From NCBI GenBank assembly GCA_009846685.1, contig VWVY01000005.1, forward strand, positions 1 through 64,000: DNA of 64,000 nucleotides, given 5' to 3'. This document shows, piece after piece, positions 30,757-39,522 of the stretch. The notes under the pieces are model-generated. The model ran no database searches. It saw only the letters and a list, made by a program, of their open reading frames with translations, and was not told the DNA's origin. Position numbers and translations under genes: made by a program. The first letter of the stretch is position 1, and each line of letters begins with the position of its first letter. The stretch comes from Rhizobiales bacterium SYSU XM002. Its GTDB lineage: Bacteria > Pseudomonadota > Alphaproteobacteria > Rhizobiales > Beijerinckiaceae.

Positions 30757-31539
30757 TTAACGCCCGATGAGATGCAGCCCGGAGCCGTTGCGGTTGAGCC
30801 AGGCTTCCGCCTCGCGAAACCGCGGGAACAATTGTGCGACATGACGCCAATAGCGCGTCGAGTGATTCATTTCCAGCCGGTGCGCAACCTCATGTGCCGC
30901 GAGGTAATCCAGCACGAAAGGCGGCGCGAGAATCAGCCGCCAGGAAAACGCGAGATCCCCACGCGCGGAACACGAACCCCAACGGCTTTTCGTATCCTTG
31001 ATCGTGATCCGCCCGAGTGTCACGCCGGCGGCGGTCGCATGTCGTCGCGCCGCAGCGGTAAGATCGAGCGTCGCCTCGGCGCGCAGGAAGCGCTCCACCC
31101 GCCCCGCGACATGCGCGGGATCGCCGTGAACGACGAGAACTGGGCCTTCAGAGCCGGCTTCGATCCGCGTCGTGCCCCGGAACGCTATGTGATGATGGAT
31201 GAGATGCGGCTCACCGCGGACAGGAATGATGCCACCGGGTCGGAAGGCGACCGGCGCCGGGCGGGCCGCGAGCCGGGTCTGGAGCCAGCCCGCGTGATCA
31301 GAAAGAAAGCGCTCGGCGTGCGCTCTTCCGACGCCGCGCGGCAGGGTGAGTGTCGGCACTCCGGTGATGCGGTCGAGCCGCAGGATCATCCGGCGCGCAT
31401 TCGGACGGACCTGAAGGACAACCGGAACGGGCGTCCCGGCACATTCGACGAGAAGCTCGTCGGGCAGCGCGCGTCGCCGCACGTCCGGCACGCCAGCACT
31501 CCTGGGGAGCAGGAAATCGAACAGGCCGCGTCGCGCCAA
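30757..31539 (-). CDS. YgjP/SprT-like zinc metallopeptidase (M48-related)
   Basis: A 260-residue protein of the YgjP (DUF45) family with the zinc motif HEVAH in AAHEVAHRLEMNHS near 211-224 and the following NHSTRYWRHV, which supplies the third ligand. The middle part KDTKSRWGSCSARGDL (about 172-187) is the family hallmark. The substrate is unknown; relatives are thought to act as metal-dependent peptidases. The start codes MARRGLFDFLLPR. It is followed by the Bcr-type gene on the same strand, 52 bases on, with no terminator between. Confidence 0.86.
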   Translation of the reverse strand: MARRGLFDFLLPRSAGVPDVRRRALPDELLVECAGTPVPVVLQVRPNARRMILRLDRITGVPTLTLPRGVGRAHAERFLSDHAGWLQTRLAARPAPVAFRPGGIIPVRGEPHLIHHHIAFRGTTRIEAGSEGPVLVVHGDPAHVAGRVERFLRAEATLDLTAAARRHATAAGVTLGRITIKDTKSRWGSCSARGDLAFSWRLILAPPFVLDYLAAHEVAHRLEMNHSTRYWRHVAQLFPRFREAEAWLNRNGSGLHLIGR

Positions 31540-31601
31540 TCTGCCTTACCTCATGCCCGTTCGGGCCGGATGGCCCGAATCAGGCTTCAGCATAGCCGGT
31601 T

Positions 31602-32882
31602 TCAGCGCACGGCGGCGAGTTTGCCCTTGATCGGGCGCACCGAGGCCGCCGAATGCGTTTCGGTGAATTCGACGATCTTGGGCGCGATGAACTTGCGGAA
31701 ACGCGAGCCGTTGAACACACCGTAGTGTCCCACCTCGGTCTGGAGATGGTAAAGCTGCTTGTCCTTCGGAAGATTGACGCAGAGGTCGTGCATCGCCTTG
31801 GTCTGGCCGACGCCGGAGATGTCGTCCTTCTCGCCCTCGACCGTCATCAGCGCGCAGCGGCGGATCGCGCCGAGATCGACCGGCTGGTCGCGGTGCATCA
31901 TCGTGCCGTTGGGCAGGCTGTGCCGGACAAAGACGGTCTCGACCGTCTGGAGGTAGAACTCAGCGGTCAGATCCATCACCGCCATGTATTCGTCGTAGAA
32001 TTCGCGATGCTTCTCGGCGGAATCGCCATCACCTTCAACGAGGTGGTTGAACATGTCCCAATGTGCCGAGAGGTGGCGGTCGAGGTTCATGGCCATGAAG
32101 CCGGAGAGCTGGAGATAGCCCGGATAGACCTCGCGCATCACGCCCGGGTGCGGGAAGGGCACGCGGGAGATGCAATGCTCCTTGAACCACTGGATGCCAC
32201 GGCGCTCGGCGAGCTTGTTGACCTCAGTCGGGCTCTTGCGAGTGTCGATCGGCCCGCCCATCAGGATCATCGAACGCGGGATCGCAGGGTCATTCTCCGC
32301 TTCGAGTCGGGCGATCGCGGCGGCGACCGGGACGGAAGGCTGGCACACCGCCAGAACGTTCACATCCGGACCGAGGAAGCGGATCATGTCCATGACGTAA
32401 TCGACGTAATCGTCGAGATCGAAGCGGCCCTCGCTCATCGGCACGAGCCGCGCATCGATCCAGTCGGTGATGTAGACTTCGTGCGTCGGCAGGAAAGCTT
32501 CCACCGTGCCGCGCAGGAGCGTCGCGAAATGCCCGGACATCGGCGCGACGATCAGCAGACGCGACTGCTTCGGCGCGCTCGAAGGCAGGTTGCGCTCGAA
32601 ATGGACGAGGTTACAGAAGGTTTTCCGCCAGACGACCGTCTCTGTGACATCCACGCCCTTGCCGCCGAGTTGTGTCGTCGGAAGGTCGAAGGCCGGCTTG
32701 CCGTAACGGCGGGTGGTCCGCTCGAACAATTCGCATGCGGCTGCGACAGAACGCCCGTAGGCCGTATGCGAGAGCGGATTGATCGGATTGCGATAGAAGA
32801 GGCGGACCGCATCGCTGGCCGCGCGGGCCGGCCCGAGGATCGCGTGAGCCGCTTCGTAGAAGAAATACCCGCTCTTGTTCAT
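31602..32882 (-). CDS. phaZ: Intracellular polyhydroxyalkanoate depolymerase
   Basis: Releases 3-hydroxybutyrate from native PHB granules in the cytoplasm. The 426-residue protein begins with the family segment LFYRNPINPLSHTAYGRS, and has the alpha/beta-hydrolase elements RLLIVAPMSGHFATLLRGTV and a nucleophile elbow NVLAVCQPSVPV near 165-176, where Cys replaces the lipase Ser as in class I intracellular PhaZ. The late His in EVGHYGVFNGSRF near 394 completes the triad. The 201-base gap upstream contains TTGCA/TGCAA repeats resembling PhaR sites. Confidence 0.92.
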   Translation of the reverse strand: MNKSGYFFYEAAHAILGPARAASDAVRLFYRNPINPLSHTAYGRSVAAACELFERTTRRYGKPAFDLPTTQLGGKGVDVTETVVWRKTFCNLVHFERNLPSSAPKQSRLLIVAPMSGHFATLLRGTVEAFLPTHEVYITDWIDARLVPMSEGRFDLDDYVDYVMDMIRFLGPDVNVLAVCQPSVPVAAAIARLEAENDPAIPRSMILMGGPIDTRKSPTEVNKLAERRGIQWFKEHCISRVPFPHPGVMREVYPGYLQLSGFMAMNLDRHLSAHWDMFNHLVEGDGDSAEKHREFYDEYMAVMDLTAEFYLQTVETVFVRHSLPNGTMMHRDQPVDLGAIRRCALMTVEGEKDDISGVGQTKAMHDLCVNLPKDKQLYHLQTEVGHYGVFNGSRFRKFIAPKIVEFTETHSAASVRPIKGKLAAVR

Positions 32883-33030
32883 CGTCGGGGAGCCTCTTGT
32901 TTCAGACTGGCGATCGGAGACACGAAGTTACAGGATTGCATCTTCCGGTTAACAGGCCAATGCAACTTTCGGCATGTCGGGCCATCAGTGGATAATGTAT
33001 GCCGTGGCGGCGGCCGAGGCAATGATTTTT

Positions 33031-33041
33031 TTGCACTGCAA
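33031..33041. promoter_or_regulatory. PhaR-like operator candidate upstream of phaZ
   Basis: TTGCA-C-TGCAA is a perfect 11-bp inverted repeat 148 bases upstream of the phaZ start, and further TGCA-type half-sites occur nearer the gene (near 32936 and 32961). PhaR of other alphaproteobacteria binds TGC/GCA-rich repeats in PHB gene promoters. No phaR is in the window. Confidence 0.4.
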
Positions 33042-33083
33042 CATAATCTCTTGGTCGGGTCATGCCCGCCGGAAGGTGCGGTT

Positions 33084-33884
33084 TCAGCCCTTCAGCATCC
33101 ATTCGTGCGCGGGGTCGTTGTGAAACTTCCACACGCGCTTCGGGCCTGCCATGACGTTGAGATAATAGAGGTCGTAGCCATGCGACGCGCCGACCGGGTG
33201 GTAACCGCGCGGCACTAGCACGACGTCGCGGTCTTCGATGGTCATGGTCTCGTCGAGGGAGCGGTCGTCGGTGTAGACGCGCTGGAAGCCGAAGCCCTGC
33301 GGCGGCGAAAACCGGTGGTAATAGGTCTCCTCCAGCAGCGATTCCGCGGGAATCGCGTCGCGGTCATGCTTGTGCGGCGGGTAGCTCGACCAGTTGCCAG
33401 AGGGCGTGATGACCTCGACGACGAGCAGGCTCTCCGCCGGTTCGGTTTCGGGCAGGATATTGCGGACATGGCGCGTGTTGGAACCGGTGCCGCGCGTGAG
33501 ACAGCCGACATCCTGCGGGGCGATTACGCGCGGGGGCAGCCCCGGCTTGCCCGGTGCCGAACAGACGGCGAATTCGCAATTTCCGTCGGCGACGATCGTC
33601 CAATCCATCCCGCCGGGGACGTAGAACGACCAGACATCGGGCTCGAACGGCGAAGACCGCGCCCCGATCACGCCGAAATCCTTGCCGGCCGCCGCGACGC
33701 GGGCGTGACCGGCGAGCATCACGAGGCAATGCTCGCGATCCGACCCCTCGCGGGCGAGGGTTTGCCCCGACCCCAGCACATAGGTCTCGAAACCGACATG
33801 GTTCCAGCCGGCGGATTGCGGGGTCACATGGTGGATGCGGCCTTCGGCATCCGGTTGTGGCGGTCGGAGGCGGAATTTTGGCAT
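33084..33884 (-). CDS. iolB: 5-deoxy-glucuronate isomerase IolB
   Basis: Converts 5-deoxy-glucuronate to 2-deoxy-5-keto-gluconate in myo-inositol degradation. The 266-residue bicupin has YPPHKHDRD near 181-189 and ESLLEETYYHRF near 193-204, supplying metal-ligand His and Glu, plus VLVPRGYHPVGASHGYDLYYLNVMAG near the C-terminus (about 228-253), the family hallmark. ATG 33884 follows GAGGGAAAA and is 7 bases after the iolE stop; the open frame upstream is the iolE overlap. Last gene of the leftward iol operon. Confidence 0.94.
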   Translation of the reverse strand: MPKFRLRPPQPDAEGRIHHVTPQSAGWNHVGFETYVLGSGQTLAREGSDREHCLVMLAGHARVAAAGKDFGVIGARSSPFEPDVWSFYVPGGMDWTIVADGNCEFAVCSAPGKPGLPPRVIAPQDVGCLTRGTGSNTRHVRNILPETEPAESLLVVEVITPSGNWSSYPPHKHDRDAIPAESLLEETYYHRFSPPQGFGFQRVYTDDRSLDETMTIEDRDVVLVPRGYHPVGASHGYDLYYLNVMAGPKRVWKFHNDPAHEWMLKG

Positions 33885-33891
33885 TTTTCCC

Positions 33892-34788
33892 TCACGTGAG
33901 GCCGGCGGCCTTGAGGCTCGCGCGGAGGTGGGCGACGCCCTTTTTCGCATAGGTCAGCGGATGGGCTTTTTCAGGGTCTTGCTCGGCCTCGACGACAACC
34001 CAGCCGGAATAGCCGGGCAACGCGTGGAAAACGGCCGGGTAATCGACCATCCCGTCGCCGGGGACGGTGTAAACGCCGAGGTCAGCCCCCTTGCCGAGCA
34101 CGGCATCGAGGAAACTCCAGTCCTCGCGCCGCGCTTGGTCCATCACCGTCTTGCGCACGTCCTTGGCATGGACATGGCTGATGCGGGCGCGGTATCGCGC
34201 CGCGAGCGCGGCCGGATCGGCCCCGCCCCAGGTCGCGTGACCGGTATCGAGGAGGAGATGAACCGCCTCGCTGCTGTGCGCCATCAGCGCGTCGATATCG
34301 GCCTCGTCCTCGACGATGGTGCCCATGTGATGGTGGTAGACGAGGCGGACACCTTCCCGCAGCGTCGCCTCGGCCACGGCGGTGAGGCGCTCGCCCCAGC
34401 GCTTCCACGCCTCCCTCGCCATGCGCGGCCGCCGCGAAAGCGGCATCGCGCGGTTGCCGTGGATGGCGTTCGAGGTCTCGGCGAAAACGAGGACATTGGA
34501 ACCCATCGCCTTGAGGAGGTCGAGATGGGCGCGCAGGTGCTGCATCTCCGTCGTCGCGTCGCGCACGAGCAGTTCGGCGGAATACCAGCCGGAAATGCAG
34601 GCCATGCCGAACGGCGCGAGCGCGGCCTTGAGCGCCTTCGCCTCGCGCGGGAACTTGTGGCCGAGTTCCATGCCCTCGAACCCGGCTTCCCGGGCTTCGG
34701 CGAGGCAGGTTTCGAGCGAGGTCGCGCCGCCGATCTCTTGGAGATCGTCGTTCGACCAGCCGATGGGGTTAGCGCCGATGCGGATCAT
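33892..34788 (-). CDS. iolE: Inosose dehydratase IolE
   Basis: Dehydrates 2-keto-myo-inositol (scyllo-inosose) to the trihydroxycyclohexanedione used by IolD. The 298-residue TIM-barrel protein of the xylose-isomerase-like group starts IRIGANPIGWSNDDLQEIGG, a strong IolE signature, with metal-site residues around YHHHMGTIVE (about 154-163), LLDTGHATWGG (about 184-194) and HVHAKDVR (about 211-218). It starts 13 bases after the iolD stop. Confidence 0.95.
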   Translation of the reverse strand: MIRIGANPIGWSNDDLQEIGGATSLETCLAEAREAGFEGMELGHKFPREAKALKAALAPFGMACISGWYSAELLVRDATTEMQHLRAHLDLLKAMGSNVLVFAETSNAIHGNRAMPLSRRPRMAREAWKRWGERLTAVAEATLREGVRLVYHHHMGTIVEDEADIDALMAHSSEAVHLLLDTGHATWGGADPAALAARYRARISHVHAKDVRKTVMDQARREDWSFLDAVLGKGADLGVYTVPGDGMVDYPAVFHALPGYSGWVVVEAEQDPEKAHPLTYAKKGVAHLRASLKAAGLT

Positions 34789-34801
34789 GTTCCGATATTC
34801 C

Positions 34802-36646
34802 TCAGGTCAGTTTCTGGGCCGTGCGGGCCGTCTCGTAGGTCTTGCGCGCGGCCTTGACGCCCGCCTTGGTCGACGTCTCGGCGATGGCGACATCCCACCA
34901 GTGTCCGCCGACGCCCGAACCCTCGCGCGGATCGGTGTCGATGACGATGACGGAGGTGGTTTTCGCACGGCGCGCGGCCCGAAGCGCCTTTTCGAGCGCG
35001 CCGATGCCGGAAACCTTCACCGCCTTCGCGCCGAGGCTGCGCGCATGGGCCGCGAAATCGATCGCCGGCAGGGTTTCATGCCTCGCGCTTGCCAGCAGGT
35101 TGTTGAAGGAGGGCGCGCCGGTCGCACGCTGCAGCCGGTCGATGCAGCCGAAACCGCCGTTGTCGAGCACCACGATCGTCAGCTTCAATCCCAGCATCAC
35201 CGAGGTCGCGATTTCGGAATTCATCATCAGATACGAGCCGTCGCCGACCATGACGATGACCTCGCGATCCGGCGCGGCCATTTTCACCCCAAGCCCGCCG
35301 GCGATTTCGTAGCCCATGGTCGAGAAGCCGTATTCCAGGTGGTAGCTGCCCGGCGCGCCGGCCTCCCAGAGCTTGTGGAGTTCGCCCGGCAATCCACCTG
35401 CCGCGCAGACGACGATATCGGTTTTGCGCGACTGGCGGCGGACGGCGCCGACCACCGCCGCGTCATCCGGCAGGGCCGCCTCGCTCGGCGCGAGAACGCG
35501 AGCCGCTTCAGAATCCCATGCGGCGCGGGCCTGAATGGCTTTCGCCCCCCAGTCGGCCTCGGCCTTCCAGTCCTTGAGCGCGGCGGCGAGATCCGCGAGC
35601 CCTTCGCGCGCATCCGCGACCAGGGGCATGCCGCCGTGTTTGCCCGCATCAAAGGGCTGGACATTGAGCCCGATCAGCTGGGCATCCGGATTAGCGAACA
35701 GCGTCCGCGAGCCGGTCGTGAAATCCTGAAGCCGGGTGCCGACGGCGAGGATCACATCTGCTTCGGCTGCCAGCGCATTCGCGGCCGAGGTGCCGGTGAC
35801 GCCGATGGCGCCCATCGCCATCGCATGGCCGAACGGCATCGCGCCCTTGCCCGCCTGCGTCTCACCGACGGGGACGCCAAAGCGTGCAGCGAAGCGGGTG
35901 AGCGCCTTGTCGGCATCCGAATAGAGCACGCCGCCGCCGGCGACAATCAGCGGTTTTTTCGCCGCGCGCAGCAACCTCGCGGCCTCTGCGAGCTCGTCCC
36001 GGTCCGGACGCGGTCGCCGTGGAAGCCGCAGCCGCGGCACGAAGAAGGCGTCAGGGTAATCGTAGGCTTCCGCCTGCACATCCTGACAGAAGGCGAGGGT
36101 CACGGGGCCGCACTCCGCCGGATCGGTCAGCACGTCGAGCGCGCGAGGAAGGCTCGCGAGAAGCTGTTCTGGCCGGGTGATGCGGTCGAAGAAGCGCGAG
36201 ACCGGGCGGAAGCAATCGTTGGCGCTCACGCTCGCATCCGAGAAATCCTCGATCTGCTGGAGCACGGGGTCGGGCCGGCGCGAGGCATAGACATCGCCGG
36301 GAATAAGCAGAACCGGCAGGCGGTTGACATGCGCGAGCGCGGCGGCGGTCACCATGTTGGTCGCGCCGGGGCCGATCGAGGTGGTGCAGGCCATCATCCG
36401 CCGACGCCGGTTCTGCTTGGCGAAGGCGATCGCGGCATCGGCCATCGCCTGCTCGTTGTGGGCACGGAAGGTCGGCAGCGCTTCCCGGCAATCGGCCAGC
36501 GCCTCGCCCATCCCGGCAACATTCCCGTGGCCGAAAATCGCCCATATGCCGGCGAACAGCGGCTGTTCGATGCCATCGACAAGTGTGTTCTGGGCCGCGA
36601 GATAGCGCACCAGCGCCTGCGCGGCGGTGAGGCGGATGGTTTTCAT
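34802..36646 (-). CDS. iolD: 3D-trihydroxycyclohexane-1,2-dione hydrolase IolD
   Basis: TPP-dependent enzyme opening the inositol ring to 5-deoxy-glucuronate. The 614-residue chain begins MKTIRLTAAQALVRYL and has the IolD-specific GIWAIFGHGNVAGMGEAL (about 35-52), RAHNEQAMADAA with the activating Glu near 66, and the TPP/metal segment GDGSYLMMNSEI near 475. ATG 36646 is chosen for the GGAGGAC site before it; it overlaps the iolC stop by 4 bases. Central gene of the iolC-D-E-B set. Confidence 0.96.
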   Translation of the reverse strand: MKTIRLTAAQALVRYLAAQNTLVDGIEQPLFAGIWAIFGHGNVAGMGEALADCREALPTFRAHNEQAMADAAIAFAKQNRRRRMMACTTSIGPGATNMVTAAALAHVNRLPVLLIPGDVYASRRPDPVLQQIEDFSDASVSANDCFRPVSRFFDRITRPEQLLASLPRALDVLTDPAECGPVTLAFCQDVQAEAYDYPDAFFVPRLRLPRRPRPDRDELAEAARLLRAAKKPLIVAGGGVLYSDADKALTRFAARFGVPVGETQAGKGAMPFGHAMAMGAIGVTGTSAANALAAEADVILAVGTRLQDFTTGSRTLFANPDAQLIGLNVQPFDAGKHGGMPLVADAREGLADLAAALKDWKAEADWGAKAIQARAAWDSEAARVLAPSEAALPDDAAVVGAVRRQSRKTDIVVCAAGGLPGELHKLWEAGAPGSYHLEYGFSTMGYEIAGGLGVKMAAPDREVIVMVGDGSYLMMNSEIATSVMLGLKLTIVVLDNGGFGCIDRLQRATGAPSFNNLLASARHETLPAIDFAAHARSLGAKAVKVSGIGALEKALRAARRAKTTSVIVIDTDPREGSGVGGHWWDVAIAETSTKAGVKAARKTYETARTAQKLT

Positions 36647-38559
36647 GCCCGTCCTCCGGAAGGGTTTTTCCACGCATCGACAAGGCGCTCGAAGCGTTGG
36701 GCCATCAACGCGACGGCCCCGCCATCGTCGAGCCGCCCCGCGAACCAGTCCCGCGCGGCATCGGCGAAAATCGTCCGGCCGATGGCAAATCCTTTGATCG
36801 CGTGGGATTGTTGCGCCAGCCGGAACCCGGCAGCCAGTTCCTCCTCCGGCGCATCAAGTCCGAGCAGGAGAATTCCCCGGCAATAGGGATCGCGCTTGGC
36901 GATCACCTCGTCGATCGTCGCCCACGCCACCTCGGACGGCTGGCTTTCGAGCTTCCACCAGTCCGGCTTGATGCCGAGGTCGTAAAGGCGCGCCATCACA
37001 CGGGCGGTCGTGTCGTCCTCGAGCGCGCCGTGCCTGGAGGCAATGATCTCCACAAGCAGTTCGCGTCCGACCTGCCGGCAGGCAAGCGCGACGCGTTTGA
37101 GTACACGCTCCTGTTCGAGGCGCAGGCTCTCGGGATCGTCCGGGTGGTAGAAGCACAGGCATTTGGCAACGTGATCGACCGGCCATTCCGCCAGCATCGC
37201 GCCGAGCGAACCTTGCGTATCGCTTTCAAGCGCGAGCGGGCGCGAGCCCGGCAGTTCGAGCGGACGCGCGATCCAGAAGCCGTGGTCGTGCGCGCGGAAC
37301 AGCGCCTCGCGGCCATAGCCGCCATCGAGCAGCATGCCGAAATTCGGCTGCCCTTCCGCGACTTGCGCGGCAGCCTTTACCGCAAGTGCCTTGAACGCGC
37401 GGATGCGGCCGCGCGCCGCGCCGGTCGTATCCGCGATCTCCTCCATCTGCGCGCGATGGTCGATGGCAAGCGCGAAGAGCGGCATCGCGACCTTGCTGCG
37501 CGTCGTCGCCCAATGCACGTGATTGATCGCGTCGTCGAAACGCAGGGCACGATGAGCAGAACCGTTCTTTAGGAAGAACTGCAGCTCGGCGAAGGTCGGG
37601 CTTTCGGGCGAGCACAGGAGGCGCGAGACGGCGAAAGCGCCGCAGGCATTGGCCCAGGCGCAGGCGGTCTCGATCGGTTCGCCCGCGAGCCAGCCGCGCA
37701 GGAAGCCGGAGAGAAACGCATCGCCGGCGCCAAGGACGTTGTAGACCTCGACCGGAAAGCCCGGTCCCCGGATGCCGTCGTCGAGCCGCTCGGGGATCGC
37801 ACCGGGGAAAACGACGCAGCCCATCGGCCCGCGCTTGCAGACGATGGTGCCCGCGCTGAGCGCCCGGATCGCGCGGATCGCCGCGAGCGTATCCTCTGAT
37901 CCACCGGCGACATGGAGTTCTTCCTCGGTGCCCACGATCAGGTCGCAATCCGGCAGGATCGCCTGAAGGTGTTCCGTCACGCGGCCGGAACGGATGTAGC
38001 GCGATTCCCCTGCCGCATGGCCGGCGAGGCCCCAGAGGTTGGGGCGATAATCGATATCGAAGATCACTTTGCGGCCGTGCTTCTTCGCGAAGCGGATCGC
38101 CTTCTTCTGCGCGCCCGCCGGGCCGGGCAGCGCGAAATGAGTGCCCGTGACGACGATCGCGCGCGCCGAAGCGATGAAATCCTCGTCGATGTCGCCCTCG
38201 TCGAGCGCGGCATCGGCACAGTCCGTACGATAGAAGATCAGCGGAAACGTCGTTTCGTCGCGCACGCCGAGGATCACCAATGCGGTGAGACGTTTCGGAT
38301 CGACCTTCACGCCGGCGGTCTCGACGCCCTCGCGCGCGAGCTGTTCGAGGATGAATCGCCCCATCTGCTCGTCGCCGACGCGGCTGACGAGCGCCGATCG
38401 CAGCCCCAACCGCGCGGTGCCGATGGCGATGTTGGCCGGGCAGCCGCCGACGGCCTTGACGAAGGTCCCCATGTCCTCAAGACGACCGCCGATCTGCTGG
38501 CCATAGAGATCGACGGAGGATCGGCCGATCGTGATGAGATCGAGACTGGGCTCAGGCAT
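36643..38559 (-). CDS. iolC: IolC kinase fused to DUF2090 aldolase-like domain
   Basis: A 638-residue two-domain protein. Residues 1-325 are a PfkB-family kinase (DLITIGRSSVDLYGQQIGGRLEDMG start, VGGCPANIA, and the catalytic loop NVLGAGDAFLSGFLRG near 276-290) that phosphorylates 2-deoxy-5-keto-gluconate. Residues 330-635 are DUF2090 (LFALAIDHRAQM, LLLGLDAP), a TIM-barrel domain proposed to cleave the product to malonate semialdehyde and DHAP, replacing IolJ. No separate iolJ is seen, which fits. It overlaps the iolR stop by 8 bases. Confidence 0.94.
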   Translation of the reverse strand: MPEPSLDLITIGRSSVDLYGQQIGGRLEDMGTFVKAVGGCPANIAIGTARLGLRSALVSRVGDEQMGRFILEQLAREGVETAGVKVDPKRLTALVILGVRDETTFPLIFYRTDCADAALDEGDIDEDFIASARAIVVTGTHFALPGPAGAQKKAIRFAKKHGRKVIFDIDYRPNLWGLAGHAAGESRYIRSGRVTEHLQAILPDCDLIVGTEEELHVAGGSEDTLAAIRAIRALSAGTIVCKRGPMGCVVFPGAIPERLDDGIRGPGFPVEVYNVLGAGDAFLSGFLRGWLAGEPIETACAWANACGAFAVSRLLCSPESPTFAELQFFLKNGSAHRALRFDDAINHVHWATTRSKVAMPLFALAIDHRAQMEEIADTTGAARGRIRAFKALAVKAAAQVAEGQPNFGMLLDGGYGREALFRAHDHGFWIARPLELPGSRPLALESDTQGSLGAMLAEWPVDHVAKCLCFYHPDDPESLRLEQERVLKRVALACRQVGRELLVEIIASRHGALEDDTTARVMARLYDLGIKPDWWKLESQPSEVAWATIDEVIAKRDPYCRGILLLGLDAPEEELAAGFRLAQQSHAIKGFAIGRTIFADAARDWFAGRLDDGGAVALMAQRFERLVDAWKNPSGGRA

Positions 38560-39391
38560 CGGCGCGGATCTTTTCAGCGGTCGCGACTGCGAGTGTCATG
38601 GCCAGCGCGAAGGTCGCCGCCATCGAGCGGAATTCGCCGAAATCGGCTTCGGAAACCTCAAGCCAGCGTCGGCAGTGCATCGCCAATGGGCTCAGCGGTC
38701 CATCCGTCAACGCGATGACGGGGACGCCGTTGCGATGCGCCTGCGCGGCGATCTCGATCGTCTGCGGCGTATAGGGCGCGCAGCTCACCGCGATCATCGC
38801 GTCCGAGGTTGTCGCGATGGCGGCCTGCTCGCCGCCAAGCCCGCCGATATTGTCGACGAGGATCGAGCGGATGCCGAGCTTGCCGAAGGCGTAGGCGAGA
38901 TAAGAAACCACCGGGAACATGCGCCGCGAACCGACAAGGAAAATCGTTTCGGCGCGGGCGAGCAGGTTCGTCGCGGCCTCGATTTCCGCAGGCTGGATCC
39001 GGCCCTGAAGTGCTTCAAGCGAAGCCTGGCTTGCGCGCACGAACCCTTCCAGCAACGAGCGCGCCATGCCGTCTTCAGCCGGACGGCCCGACCGCAAAGC
39101 GGCGAGACGGGCACGATGGTCCGAATTCTGCTGCCGCAGCCGGGCGCGGAAAACCTGCTGGAGATCGCTGAAACCCGCGTAATCGAGCGCTTGAGCGAAG
39201 CGCACCAGTGTCGAGGGCTGCACACCGGCGCTGACCGCGATCTGGGCCGTGGTCTGGAAGGCCATGTCGTCGGGATGCGCGAGCATATGCTCCGCCACCT
39301 GCCGCAATCGTTTGGGCAGGGTCGGCCCCCGGGTCTGCAGCAGGGTGACAAGGCTCCCGAAATCGCCGGGCGGGCTGGCGGGCTGGGGCAT
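38552..39391 (-). CDS. iolR: RpiR/MurR-family regulator, probable inositol repressor IolR
   Basis: A 279-residue regulator: N-terminal HTH_6 (about 15-85, TAQIAVSAGVQPSTLVRFAQ) and C-terminal SIS sugar-phosphate-binding domain (about 125-255, IFLVGSRRMFPVVSYLAYAFGKL). It is first in the leftward iol operon and overlaps iolC, and a GGAA-N6-TTCC palindrome, the motif I recall for rhizobial IolR, lies 62 bases upstream of its start. Effector is probably a phosphorylated inositol intermediate from IolC, by family analogy. Confidence 0.87.
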   Translation of the reverse strand: MPQPASPPGDFGSLVTLLQTRGPTLPKRLRQVAEHMLAHPDDMAFQTTAQIAVSAGVQPSTLVRFAQALDYAGFSDLQQVFRARLRQQNSDHRARLAALRSGRPAEDGMARSLLEGFVRASQASLEALQGRIQPAEIEAATNLLARAETIFLVGSRRMFPVVSYLAYAFGKLGIRSILVDNIGGLGGEQAAIATTSDAMIAVSCAPYTPQTIEIAAQAHRNGVPVIALTDGPLSPLAMHCRRWLEVSEADFGEFRSMAATFALAMTLAVATAEKIRADA

Positions 39392-39452
39392 GAAATTCCT
39401 TCTCGCAGCCCCGGGATCACGACATGGATCACTTGACGGGCGTAGGTCAATT

Positions 39453-39470
39453 ATGGAATGTTTGTTCCAT
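39453..39470. promoter_or_regulatory. IolR-type operator between the two inositol operons
   Basis: ATGGAA-TGTTTG-TTCCAT has perfect 6-bp arms and contains the core GGAA-N6-TTCC. It lies between iolR (leftward) and the SDR gene (rightward), so one site could control both directions and autoregulate iolR. Confidence 0.7.
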
Positions 39471-39522
39471 CAGTCAAGAAAAACGAAATAAATAAACTGA
39501 AATGAAACGGGAGGCATTTCGC

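Noticed and set aside
34382-36886. 834-codon plus-strand open frame opposite iolE-iolD
   Set aside because: Arg/Gly/His-rich translation with no domain, wholly antisense to well-conserved genes; a product of GC-rich codon bias. The same applies to long frames at 7603-9504, 11262-13106, 15084-17177, 2843-4408 and 61191-63077.
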